Source: Nostoc sp. CHAB 5834 (lineage in GTDB: Bacteria; Cyanobacteriota; Cyanobacteriia; Cyanobacteriales; Nostocaceae). Taken from it: a stretch of 64,000 nucleotides of DNA. Under the pieces are notes generated by a model. It was not told where the DNA came from, did no database searches, and saw nothing but the letters and a program-made list of their open reading frames with translations. The DNA is taken from positions 1-64,000 of the forward strand of contig JAIVFU010000015.1 of assembly GCA_020829485.1 (NCBI GenBank), written 5' to 3'. A program made the translations under genes and the position numbers. Positions 36,342 through 45,096 of this stretch are shown piece after piece (positions within the stretch are counted from its first letter, which is position 1; every line of letters begins with the position of its first letter).

Positions 36342-36672
36342 GCACCCTGAACTCTTGGGCTTAATTATACATTACTAAGTACATGATTTCATAAGTTCAT
36401 AACGAGGAGGATCTGTCAATCGCCAGTAGATAACAGATAAATTTTTGCTAAGAAAAGGGTTAAGGATGCAAAAACAACAATAATTTACATCCAAACTCCG
36501 AACAGACGCGATTAATCGCGTCTCTACGTTATCAAAAAAGCTTCATGTTCAAAACCTTGCCCCTTGTGGCGCGAAAAAATCCTTGTATTCTCTTGGTAGG
36601 TAAAAACCCCACCCCGGAGTGTCTGGCTGAGTTTAATTGCGAATGGGCGAAAAAGCGAATTGCAAATTGGAT
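36342..36672. other. spacer with GACGCGATTAATCGCGTC hairpin
   Basis: A perfect 18-base palindrome GACGCGATTAATCGCGTC lies near 36505-36522. The rest is unique sequence without a recognisable gene. Confidence 0.55.
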
Positions 36673-37002
36673 TTATGCTTCCTCAGAATTATCTCTTTTA
36701 TGTCCTGGGGATGCTTCATAAAGTGCATCGAGATGTTGACGCGCATCTTCAACGTTAATCGAACGCATTACCAAAAGTGGCTCTTTAATTAACTTGCCAG
36801 CGCTATCTAATAACTCTGGATGCGGTACAAACTGTTTTTTTGATGAATAATAACCATAGTTGCCTTGATTATTCATTGGCGAGGAATTCGTCGGGTAGGT
36901 TCGCTCCCGATCAAAACTGAACATGATCAGGTTACGAATTAAGTTGCCAACAGCTATAAATGCAAGGATTGTAAAAGCAAGAATGTAAAGCAGGTGTAAC
37001 AT
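36673..37002 (-). CDS. DUF2973 family protein
   Basis: This 109-aa protein has one N-terminal membrane helix (LLYILAFTILAFIAVGNLI), a polar linker and a conserved cytoplasmic part (VPHPELLDSAGKLIKEPLLVMRSINVEDARQHLDALYEASPG). I recognise this as the cyanobacterial DUF2973 family. It is followed in reading direction by unrelated genes and preceded by the DUF2605 gene on the same strand. The function is unknown; the tight family pairing suggests a thylakoid or plasma membrane-associated complex. Confidence 0.85.
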   Translation of the reverse strand: MLHLLYILAFTILAFIAVGNLIRNLIMFSFDRERTYPTNSSPMNNQGNYGYYSSKKQFVPHPELLDSAGKLIKEPLLVMRSINVEDARQHLDALYEASPGHKRDNSEEA

Positions 37003-37331
37003 TGGATTTTCCTCCAGGACAGCAATTTTTAAAACTTTATTTTGATTTTGTAACGCTTTGTTTCGGCGACACTGTAACTTACAGTTAAGACGAATATTTG
37101 ACGCATTTTTTGTGCGGTTACATTTATATGGAGCTATTTGTCAACCGTTATTCCACTTACGGTAGCATAGGATACATTATTTTGTTAATCCAAAGAATGT
37201 TAAGAAAGTGTTAAGAGTTATTTACTATTTCTTTGACGGCTGATTTACCGTCTTGTGTAGACGCAAAGAGGCTTGTCGTTATATATCGCTAAGTAGGCTG
37301 CCAAAATTTAGCAGATGCTTCCATGTGTTGC
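37003..37331. other. spacer between the DUF2973 and DUF2605 genes
   Basis: AT-rich sequence, with no gene seen. It probably holds a separate promoter for the DUF2973 gene and the 3' end of the DUF2605 transcript. Confidence 0.5.
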
Positions 37332-37649
37332 TTAGGCTTCACGCGTTTGGCGAAAGCGCATTGCAACATTCCAGCATTCTGTTACTAATTCATGCCAAGG
37401 CATTAACGTTGCCATATCAATGCCGACTTGTTTATCAGTAGCATTAAACAGCATTTTCGCCGTATTTAGTTCATCCTGCGCTTGCTTAACCCGCAAAAGC
37501 AAGTCAGATTGCTCTTGGTGACTCATAAATGATAGTTGCTCGGTTTCGAGTAAATGGCGCGATCGCGTAAACCAATGCTGAAAATCTTCCAGCAGGGGTT
37601 CTAAAACCGTTTCTAGCAAATCACTCCCTCGTAAATTTGAGTCTGACAT
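37332..37649 (-). CDS. DUF2605 family protein
   Basis: This 105-aa helical, soluble protein has the cyanobacterial DUF2605 pattern: LLETVLEPLLEDFQHWFTRSRHLLE, then FMSHQEQSDLLLRVKQAQDELNTAKMLFNAT, then MPWHELVTECW. It lies upstream of the DUF2973 gene on the same strand, an arrangement I recall from other cyanobacteria. No enzyme motif is present. Confidence 0.85.
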   Translation of the reverse strand: MSDSNLRGSDLLETVLEPLLEDFQHWFTRSRHLLETEQLSFMSHQEQSDLLLRVKQAQDELNTAKMLFNATDKQVGIDMATLMPWHELVTECWNVAMRFRQTREA

Positions 37650-38056
37650 AAATGAGAAGGATATTTCAAACTTTCTTACTAATATTAACGTTATTTACGT
37701 TTCTTAACATTTTTTTCCATTCTCTCATAATTCGAGCATGTAAGAATTTGTAACAAAGAATACATAAATTATTATATAGTCTTGCTAATGGGTTTGTACA
37801 GTTCCTTTGGAGAGGCATCTATAGGTATAGCTGACAGCAAGTTGCTTTTCTAAAGATAATTTACGACCGCGTGGAATCCTGAATTTGATACTCAGCGAAC
37901 CGATGAAAAATTTATCTTTATCCCCTATCACAAATTAAGCCAGTAGTTAGAAGATAAAGGTGAAAAAAGCAAAAATCAAAGTCGTTATAGTTGAATAAGT
38001 CTACAGATTCAGATAAATCACCTTTTGTAATCACTTCGCCAACGGTTCAGCAGCCA
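37650..38056. promoter_or_regulatory. thrS upstream region
   Basis: This is a spacer between the divergent DUF2605 and thrS genes. An in-frame TTG at 37991 could extend ThrS by 22 Ser/Gln-rich residues. No T-box-like structure or clear operator was identified. Confidence 0.45.
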
Positions 38057-39892
38057 ATGTCGCCAAATTCATCAAATCAGTCCGAACAGTCAGAACAAGT
38101 TGAAAAAATTTATTTACCGCGTACCAGCGAATCGGAGAACTTAAAGAAGATTCGCCACACTGCTTCCCATGTAATGGCAATGGCAGTACAAAAGCTGTTT
38201 CCCAAGGCGCAAGTTACAATCGGCCCTTGGATTGAAAACGGTTTTTACTACGACTTCGATAATCCAGAACCATTTAGCGAAAATGATCTCAAAGTCATCA
38301 AGAAAGAGATGGCGAAGATTATTAATCGCAAGTTGGCGGTTATTCGAGAAGAAGTCAGCCGCGAAGAAGCAGAACGCCGGATTCAAGGAATTAACGAACC
38401 TTACAAGCTAGAAATCCTGGCAGATATCAAAGAGGAACCAATCACGATTTACCACCTGGGGGATGAATGGTGGGATTTGTGTGCGGGGCCTCATCTGGAA
38501 AATACCAGCGAATTAAACCCCAAGGCAATTGAACTAGAAAGCGTTGCTGGTGCTTATTGGCGTGGGGATGAAACTAAAGCCCAATTACAACGCATCTACG
38601 CTACCGCTTGGGAAAGTCCCGAACAACTCGCTGAATATAAGCGACGTAAAGAAGAAGCGCTACGGCGAGATCACCGGAAACTGGGTAAGGAACTGGGATT
38701 ATTTGTATTTTCTGATTTAGTGGGGCCGGGTTTACCTTTGTGGACACCTAAAGGCACTCTGTTACGGAGTACTTTAGAAGACTTCCTCAAACAAGAACAG
38801 TTAAAACGGGGTTATTTATCCGTAGTAACGCCTCACATTGCCAGAGTAGATTTATTTAAAACCTCTGGACATTGGCAGAAATATAAAGAAGATATGTTCC
38901 CTTTGATGGCAGATAATGAAGAAGCTGCCGCACAGGAACAGGGCTTCGTCATGAAGCCGATGAACTGCCCCTTCCACATCCAAATATATAAGAGTGAGTT
39001 ACGCTCTTACCGGGAACTACCGATGCGTTTGGCGGAATTTGGTACTGTTTACCGGTACGAACAATCAGGGGAATTGGGCGGTTTAACACGGGTGCGCGGT
39101 TTTACTGTAGATGATTCTCACCTATTCGTCACCCCAGAACAGCTAGATAGTGAATTCCTCAGTGTGGTGGATTTGATTTTGTCTGTGTTCAATAGTCTGC
39201 AACTGAAGAACTTTAAAGCTAGACTCAGTTTCCGCGATCCAGCTAGTGATAAATACATCGGTTCAGATGAAGTTTGGGACAAAGCCGAAGGTGCAATTCG
39301 CCGTGCAGTTGAAACCTTGGGGATGGATCACTTTGAAGGTATTGGAGAAGCGGCATTTTATGGCCCCAAACTCGACTTTATTTTTAGTGATGCCCTAGAA
39401 CGGGAGTGGCAATTAGGAACTGTGCAGGTAGATTACAACTTGCCAGAACGCTTTGATTTGGAGTATGTCGCTGAAGATGGTGTTCGCAAACGCCCAGTGA
39501 TGATTCACCGTGCGCCTTTTGGTTCACTGGAACGACTAATTGGGATCTTAATTGAAGAATATGCCGGCGATTTCCCTTTGTGGTTAGCGCCAGTGCAAGC
39601 TAGATTACTGCCAGTGGGTGATACACAACTAGAGTTTGCTAAAGATGTGGTGGCGAAGATGCGTGCATTGGGCATCCGTGCAGAAGTTGATACTAGTGGC
39701 GATCGCTTAGGTAAACAGATTCGCAATGCAGAGAAAGAAAAAATACCCGTGATGGCTGTGGTGGGAGCGAAAGAAGTGGAAACCAACACCTTAAGTATCC
39801 GTACCCGCGCTTCTGGAGAATTGGGAGTTATCCTTGTAGATGAGGTGGTAGAAAAGATGAAGGATGCGATCGCTAAGTTTGAGAATTTCTAA
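38057..39892 (+). CDS. thrS: threonyl-tRNA synthetase (no TGS domain)
   Basis: The protein has 611 aa from the ATG at 38057, which gives the usual cyanobacterial length; a TTG at 37991 is the alternative. The N-terminal TGS domain of E. coli ThrS is absent. The editing-type domain starts KIRHTASHVMAMAVQKLFPKAQ with the HxxxH motif. The class II core contains MKPMNCPFHIQIY with the zinc Cys, then RVRGFTVDDSHLFV, then PVMIHRAPFGSLERLIGILIEEYAG. The anticodon-binding domain starts PLWLAPVQARLLPVGD. It charges tRNA-Thr. Confidence 0.96.
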   Translation: MSPNSSNQSEQSEQVEKIYLPRTSESENLKKIRHTASHVMAMAVQKLFPKAQVTIGPWIENGFYYDFDNPEPFSENDLKVIKKEMAKIINRKLAVIREEVSREEAERRIQGINEPYKLEILADIKEEPITIYHLGDEWWDLCAGPHLENTSELNPKAIELESVAGAYWRGDETKAQLQRIYATAWESPEQLAEYKRRKEEALRRDHRKLGKELGLFVFSDLVGPGLPLWTPKGTLLRSTLEDFLKQEQLKRGYLSVVTPHIARVDLFKTSGHWQKYKEDMFPLMADNEEAAAQEQGFVMKPMNCPFHIQIYKSELRSYRELPMRLAEFGTVYRYEQSGELGGLTRVRGFTVDDSHLFVTPEQLDSEFLSVVDLILSVFNSLQLKNFKARLSFRDPASDKYIGSDEVWDKAEGAIRRAVETLGMDHFEGIGEAAFYGPKLDFIFSDALEREWQLGTVQVDYNLPERFDLEYVAEDGVRKRPVMIHRAPFGSLERLIGILIEEYAGDFPLWLAPVQARLLPVGDTQLEFAKDVVAKMRALGIRAEVDTSGDRLGKQIRNAEKEKIPVMAVVGAKEVETNTLSIRTRASGELGVILVDEVVEKMKDAIAKFENF

Positions 39893-40449
39893 AATCTAAC
39901 CGCAGACGCACACTAATTATAATTGGTGTGCGTCTTGTTTAGTAGATCAGATTATTATCTAGCTGTTAGGGTTTGGCAAAGGTGCGATGTCTACGACGAG
40001 CTTCTCTACGAGACGCTACGCGTAGCTTCCCGAAGAGTACGCTTACGCAACCTATTTAATATCAAAAACTCATTTTAAACCGCGTCTATCTTGAAACCTG
40101 TAGTTCTTCGGTGATGAAAAAGATTTGCCCTCATCCCCCAACCTATCCCCCAAATCTGGGATTCGGGGAGCCAGAATTTCAAAGTCCCTCTCCCATATCT
40201 GGGAGAGGGATTTAGGGTGAGGGCAAAAACTACGGTTCTCAACTTAGATGAGATTTAATTTTAACTTTTCATAGCATTTAAAAGGTTAAAAAGTATCACA
40301 GACAACAAAACTTTTCTCAATCACCGCACCCAAGAAAACTTTTTGATTTATTCAAAACTGATAGCATAGATTTAAAGACTTGTGGAATCTGCTCTTCCTA
40401 AACAGACTGGACTTGCATAAATTACTGTCAACAATTTTTAACTCACATC
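39893..40449. repeat. repeat-rich spacer with TTTGCCCTCA element
   Basis: About 39985-40050 is a block of GTCTACGACGAG / ACGCTACGCGTAGC palindromic modules. About 40124-40228 is a MITE-like unit bounded by TTTGCCCTCA and TGAGGGCAAA, with an internal CCCTCTCCCATATCTGGGAG hairpin. The last 150 bases are unique AT-rich sequence, probably the promoter of the next gene. Confidence 0.65.
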
Positions 40450-40989
40450 ATGAACCGCTTTACCTCTATTTTGCTCGCTGGCTTGATAGCATCTGCATCA
40501 GCTTTGGCTATTTCTCCAAAAGCTGATGCTAATACACCAGTGTCTTATCTTGCTGAGTTAGATAGCTACAGCTATCAACGCAACGATGATGGAAACTACG
40601 AACGTCATAGTCGTCACCACAGAAATGGTGATTATGACCGCCAGAACAACCTTCGCAACATTCGTGACAACAACTACCGCTATAATCGTCGCTATGAGCG
40701 CGATAATAACCGTCGTTACGAGCGCGATAATAATCGCCGCTATGAGCGTGATAATAACCGTCGCTATGAGCGTGATAATAACCGTCGCTATGAGCGTGAT
40801 AATAACCGTCGCTATGACCGCGATAATAATCGCCGCTATGAGCGTGACAATAACCGTCGCTATGACCGCGATAATAACTTTCGTAGCATTTATGACAATA
40901 ACTATCGCTATGACCGCGAGAATAACCTTCGCAACATACGTGATAATTACCGTCGCTATGAGCGCGATCGCAACTGGGGTCGTGGTTAA
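40450..40989 (+). CDS. secreted Arg/Tyr/Asn octapeptide-repeat protein
   Basis: This 179-aa protein has a Sec signal peptide (residues 1-28, ending SPKADA). After a short linker (YLAELDSYSYQRNDDG) the rest is dominated by the octapeptide RRY(E/D)RDNN, repeated eight times without interruption (DNA 40687-40878, unit 24 bp). Weaker units flank it (LRNIRDNNYRYN, FRSIYDNNYRYD). The repeat is highly charged and aromatic, with Arg and Asp/Glu balanced. It has no known catalytic motif and ends NWGRG. It could bind polysaccharide, nucleic acid or metal at the cell surface; the function is unknown. Confidence 0.8.
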   Translation: MNRFTSILLAGLIASASALAISPKADANTPVSYLAELDSYSYQRNDDGNYERHSRHHRNGDYDRQNNLRNIRDNNYRYNRRYERDNNRRYERDNNRRYERDNNRRYERDNNRRYERDNNRRYDRDNNRRYERDNNRRYDRDNNFRSIYDNNYRYDRENNLRNIRDNYRRYERDRNWGRG

Positions 40990-41268
40990 TCCCTCCGCCT
41001 TCATTTATTAAGCTTGGTTCCAGGTGAACTGAGCATTGATTCTACTTGGCGGTAGGACAGACACAATTTCTTTTTCCACTTATTCCAATATCTGATTTTT
41101 CACTCTTATCTAGAAAACCTCGCTTCCATTCCCTAGTAAGGCAGCTTGCTCAGGGACTAGGTTTAGCGTTAGTTTTTCTACACGACGTGAAAAGTCAGAT
41201 TTTAATGAAATCAAAAATTTGCCGTCAGTCTAGAAGTCTCTTTCTCAATTACGAATTACAAATTCATC

Positions 41269-42969
41269 TCACGATCTAGGCCGCAACAATTGCACAAAGG
41301 TATCACTCACAGTATGGTCTTTGGTATCGGCGGCGTATTGAATTAATTTTTCCTTCAGTTCTTTAGCAGCATCTAAAGGCAGTAAGTTTACTAGCAAAAA
41401 GTAGACACCACGAAAACGAGGGTCGCCCATGTGGTCAATCAGTCGGTTTTTAGCTTCATCCTTCTCGCCGAGAAAGTTCTGCACCAAAAAGAATTCCATA
41501 ATCTTATCGTGGCGGAAATACCATTCTCTCTTGGCTGCACCTTCTTCGTTTTGCCACTGACGGCTGACGACCATTTTATATTTCTCATCTTCTAAAGACT
41601 GTACTACCTGGTAAAATTCATCTCCAGGTAGCGCCTGTTCATCGTTTAGCCGCATTTGATAGACTGCATCCGAGAATTTTTTTAAAGGAAATTCCTGGTT
41701 CCACTCTTGCAGGTATTCGGCTGCCATCAAATTATATTGCTGTTGTTGCAGGTGAAACAAATCGGGGTATTCACCTTGGGAGATCATTAACGCCACAACT
41801 GTTAAATCCATTGGGTTAGAGAGAACCCTTTGGTTAGGAGTTAACTCTTCTGGTAATTGTTGGTTGCTGAGGGCTGTTGCTAGATAGCTAGTGCAGGCTT
41901 GCTCGTAATTATTACCCTGAACTTTGGCATCTTTGGGCAGTCGTGGCTGACGGGAAATCAAAAATTGCTGAATTTGGGCTTGCTCAAGGGACTGTAATTT
42001 ATATATCTTGGCTGTTGAGGGTGGTGTCCACTCTAGGGGCTGGGTAGTCATGATGATGTTACCCCGGAAATAGCTTTCGACAAACTGGCAAATTTTTGCC
42101 CTAGTGTCGGCTGTGACTTCGTTGAGTCCGTCAATGCAGATATCTAATGCACCACTGTAAATTAAATTCTTGAGAAAATCAGCATCTTGTGCTTGTCCGT
42201 GCAGCTTGGCTTTAATTGCTTCAATTACCCCTTTGTCACACTTGCGGGCGGGTAAATAAACCACAATGCGCGGTGAGGTTTTCACCAGATGGCGGAGAAA
42301 CATCGACTTACCCAAACCAGAATCACCTTCTAGAACAATTTGCCCGGTGATGCTGGGTAGCACCTGGGTAATTGCTTGGGGTTCTTCTGCACTGGGAACT
42401 TTCACTTTAGATTCTGGGAAGTAAGCTTGGGGGTTAAAATTATCTAACCCGGCATCGGCTAGTAGGGATGGCTTGAAGGGTTCAAATAACTTGCGGCGGA
42501 AAAAGGGAATCCAGGCGAGGAGAAAGCCGACGTAGCCCACGCCTAAGATGCGCCTTACCCAAGGGTTCCAGAAGAAGATAGCTTGAACTTGGGGAAATTT
42601 GGGATAAGCGAAGATGAGGGCAAGCCAAAAGGTAGCGTGAATCAAAATTATCGTAGGGTTTGGCTGCCTCCCCCAGATTTCCCAATGCCGATGCTGCACC
42701 GGAACGAACATCTTTGTCAACGGTTTTATCCTTGAAGATGTCAGCAATGTCTTTGACGTAGGGTTTGGCAGCCTTCCCCAGATTTCCCAATGCCGATGCT
42801 GCACCGGAACGAACATCTTTGTCAATGGTTTTATCCTTGAAGATGTCAGCAATGTCTTTGACGTAGGGTTTGGCAGCCTTCCCCAGATTTCCCAATGCCG
42901 ATGCTGCACCGGAACGAACATCTTTGTCAACGGTTTTATCCTTGAGGATTTTGAAAACTTTCTGAGCAA
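41269..42969 (-). CDS. NACHT-type NTPase part of a disrupted HEAT-NACHT gene
   Basis: The genuine part of this 566-aa ORF begins near 42650 with TM segments (IILIHATFWLALIFAYPKFP; ILGVGYVGFLLAWIPFF). A NACHT/STAND NTPase follows: Walker A GQIVLEGDSGLGKSMFLRHL, Walker B ALDICIDGLNEVTADTR, and IIMTTQPLEW. The first about 105 residues (three copies of SSRIKPLTKMFVPVQHRHWE...) are the HEAT-repeat DNA read in the wrong frame. The true N-terminus is the overlapping ORF 42482-43225. NACHT proteins with HEAT repeats often act in signalling or phage defence. This copy looks frameshifted. Confidence 0.75.
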   Translation of the reverse strand: MLRKFSKSSRIKPLTKMFVPVQHRHWEIWGRLPNPTSKTLLTSSRIKPLTKMFVPVQHRHWEIWGRLPNPTSKTLLTSSRIKPLTKMFVPVQHRHWEIWGRQPNPTIILIHATFWLALIFAYPKFPQVQAIFFWNPWVRRILGVGYVGFLLAWIPFFRRKLFEPFKPSLLADAGLDNFNPQAYFPESKVKVPSAEEPQAITQVLPSITGQIVLEGDSGLGKSMFLRHLVKTSPRIVVYLPARKCDKGVIEAIKAKLHGQAQDADFLKNLIYSGALDICIDGLNEVTADTRAKICQFVESYFRGNIIMTTQPLEWTPPSTAKIYKLQSLEQAQIQQFLISRQPRLPKDAKVQGNNYEQACTSYLATALSNQQLPEELTPNQRVLSNPMDLTVVALMISQGEYPDLFHLQQQQYNLMAAEYLQEWNQEFPLKKFSDAVYQMRLNDEQALPGDEFYQVVQSLEDEKYKMVVSRQWQNEEGAAKREWYFRHDKIMEFFLVQNFLGEKDEAKNRLIDHMGDPRFRGVYFLLVNLLPLDAAKELKEKLIQYAADTKDHTVSDTFVQLLRPRS

Positions 42970-43225
42970 TATTCTCTGGTTTCTGAACCACCAATTTTAA
43001 ATTTTTTAAATCATATATATTGAATTTGTTAAGAGCTTGCTGTTTTACTCCATCATGTCCATCATCAAGGGCAGCAACGATACCGTTAATCTGCCATGCT
43101 TGTGGCTTCGGCTTAGGCTGTTCTTTCGCGTTTACCCCAGGCAGGGCAAGAAGGAGAGTCAACAGCAGGATAAAGGGAAAAAGGAAAAAGGGCGACGATC
43201 GCTTTTTAATTATGTGTAGATGCAT
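42482..43225 (-). pseudogene. HEAT-repeat N-terminal part of the disrupted HEAT-NACHT gene
   Basis: The frame starts MHLHIIKKRSSPFFLFPFI (signal peptide or membrane anchor ending PGVNAKEQ), then AWQINGIVAALDDGHDGVKQ and three nearly identical 35-residue HEAT repeats (DVRSGAASALGNLGKAAKPY, then VKDIADIFKDKTVDKD). Repeat DNA has a 105-bp period at about 42661-42960. After KPY (42653) the frame runs into out-of-frame NACHT sequence. In relatives, as I recall, more HEAT repeats and a linker join to TTILIHATFWLALIFAYPKF. A deletion plus frame change at about 42640-42655 therefore seems to have fused the two parts out of frame. Confidence 0.7.
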
Positions 43226-43540
43226 TTGTATAATTCGTAGTTTCTTTAGTAATAAAGGCTGTTTGTACCCTTTCCTTGGTAGGGAAAGAGAAGGGAGTTA
43301 GGTTTTTTACTAGTAAATCAGGAACCGCTACAGTTATCTTTTTACCGTCTGATAACTCAACCTAGCTAGAAATGGAATATTAATGTAAATACTACAAGAA
43401 TTTAAAAAGATACGCCCAGAGTATAATAATGAGCTTCCCTGAGCGATGGTGCTACGCCGAATAGCCCGTCGTAGACATCGCCTGCTCAAACCACTGCACG
43501 AGATAATAACAATACCTCGTTCAATTGTTGGCGATCGTCA

Positions 43541-44410
43541 ATGTCCTTTGATAACCTCTGCAAACTCCTGTCCGAAAAACATCCTGCTACCTTTGCCAGT
43601 TGGGTATTAGGAACACCGCAAACTTCCGTCACAGTTCTCAAAACCGAATTGAGCATTGAACCAATTCGCGCAGATTATGTAACATTTTTACAACTACAAG
43701 GACGCATTCTCCATCTGGAATTTCAAACTAAACTAGAATCTACGCCACCACTACCCTTGCGGATGCTAGATTATTGGGTACGCTTGTATCGTTTGTATCG
43801 TCTACCGATAACGCAAGTTGTCGTATTATTGCTTCCCCCTTCACCAGAAACAGTCATTGAAACTGCCTTTACAGTCGAAACTACTCATCACGAATATCGC
43901 GTAATTCGCTTATGGGAAGAAAATCCTGAACCATTCCTCAATGATCCAGCTTTGCTACCATTAGCACCACTGGCCGCAACCACGCAACCTCAAACCTTGT
44001 TGCAACAAGTTGTGGTCAAAGTTAATCAACTTGAGCCAAGACAACGACCAGAAATTTCTGCTTACACCCAAATCTTAGCGGGGTTAAAATACAATCAAGA
44101 TTTGATTCGACAATTATTTCGGGAGGGTATGATGCGCGAGTCAGTGATTTATCAAGAAATTCTCGCTGAAGGGGAACAACGGGGCGAACAACGAGGACGG
44201 GAAGAAGGACGAAAGGCAGAAGGGCAATTGCTGATTCTCCGTCAACTGACTCGACGGGTGGGAGAATTACCCCAAGAGGTGCTAGACCGTATTGAAACTC
44301 TCTCCTTAGAAGAATTAGAAAATCTCGGTGAAGCATTGTTGGATTTTCAGGCTCAAGCGGATTTAGAAACCTGGTTTAGTACATTAGACGTAGGAGTGAA
44401 AATGACGTAG
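43541..44410 (+). CDS. Rpn-family PD-(D/E)XK nuclease-like protein with DUF4351
   Basis: The protein is 289 aa. The N-terminal nuclease-like domain has the core ADYVTFLQLQGRILHLEFQTKLE, which supplies the D...ExQ motif of the Rpn/YhgA-type recombination-promoting nucleases. A basic linker (EQRGEQRGREEGRKAEG) leads to a C-terminal DUF4351 helix pair (LLILRQLTRRVGELPQEVLDRIETLSLEELENLGEALLDF, broken here by commas only in description). The last residues (TLDVGVKMT) and stop are encoded by a MITE-like element starting at 44385. Cyanobacterial genomes carry many such genes. Confidence 0.85.
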   Translation: MSFDNLCKLLSEKHPATFASWVLGTPQTSVTVLKTELSIEPIRADYVTFLQLQGRILHLEFQTKLESTPPLPLRMLDYWVRLYRLYRLPITQVVVLLLPPSPETVIETAFTVETTHHEYRVIRLWEENPEPFLNDPALLPLAPLAATTQPQTLLQQVVVKVNQLEPRQRPEISAYTQILAGLKYNQDLIRQLFREGMMRESVIYQEILAEGEQRGEQRGREEGRKAEGQLLILRQLTRRVGELPQEVLDRIETLSLEELENLGEALLDFQAQADLETWFSTLDVGVKMT

Positions 44411-44478
44411 GTACAATTTATGAATTATGCCTACCAAGGATTTCGGGCAACGCATAATTAATTTCACTCCTATGTCTA
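44385..44478. mobile_element. MITE-like element, TAGAC(G/A)T family, copy 2
   Basis: The left end TAGACGTAGGAGTGAAAATG is inside the Rpn gene; the right end, complement TAGACATAGGAGTGAAAT, is at 44478. It shares CGCATAATTAATTT with 35737-35829. It supplies the final codons and TAG of the Rpn gene. Confidence 0.65.
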
Positions 44479-44576
44479 TTAGATGAATTTTTCCATTTGA
44501 GCCAATGTCTGATGGCGCTAGGGAAAAAAATAGTTTCAGAAGAACGAAAGCGAGTTGAGCTTGTCAGATTGCCACA

Positions 44577-44915
44577 TTAAAGTTCAATTAACTTGAAGCC
44601 CCAAGGTTTGAGAGCCGCTAGAGCTATTTCTGGATTTACACCTTCATAAGTCTCCCATTCCAACGGATGTTCCTTAGGATGTCCGTCACCGACATTACCT
44701 GCAACTTTGATTATCGGACAGTTAGCGATGCGATCGCGCTCCAGCCCTTTTGGAATTGCTAGTTGGATTTTGTGGCCGATAAACTTCGCTGTACTTTCAT
44801 TAGCTACAGATTCACGGATTAAACAAATATCACCAGCAGTTCCCCAAGTAGTTTGGTAAATGTGGAGGAACGATATATAAGTGGCTGGTTTGATGGATCT
44901 TTTGAGAACGTGCAT
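44577..44915 (-). CDS. hypothetical protein
   Basis: This 112-aa protein starts MHVLKRSIKPATYISFLHIYQ and continues KFIGHKIQLAIPKGLERDRI, then VAGNVGDGHPKEHPLEWETYEGVNPEIALAALKPWGF. It is a mixed alpha/beta composition without signal peptide. No family is recognised. The conserved-looking GNVGDGHP and EHPLEWE stretches suggest a real protein. It is alone, between the Rpn gene and the DUF155 gene. Confidence 0.6.
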   Translation of the reverse strand: MHVLKRSIKPATYISFLHIYQTTWGTAGDICLIRESVANESTAKFIGHKIQLAIPKGLERDRIANCPIIKVAGNVGDGHPKEHPLEWETYEGVNPEIALAALKPWGFKLIEL

Positions 44916-45096
44916 TATCTGTAATCCTTACACTATGAATCAAAAATCATAAATCATACAAGTATTTTCTATCACGTTCGTAGGGAAGAATGTTTTTAAT
45001 TAACATTTTGCACCCAGCCCAGGTGATTATAAATCGTCTGGTAGAATATAGCGGTTTTGGGTTAGTCCAATAGGTTTACACTCTCCAAATTTAGCG

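Noticed and set aside
40687..40878. 24-bp tandem repeat considered as a CRISPR-like array
   Set aside because: Units are contiguous without spacers and translate to a clean octapeptide repeat in the sense frame.
40558..41004. Long antisense ORF (148 aa, Ile/Val/Ala-rich) opposite the octapeptide-repeat gene
   Set aside because: The 24-bp repeat has no stop in several frames, so open antisense and +2 frames follow automatically. The sense frame has the signal peptide and sensible composition.
41046..41279. 77-aa ORF between the octapeptide gene and the NACHT gene
   Set aside because: No recognisable features. It ends in the common spacer repeat AATTACGAATTACAAATTC.
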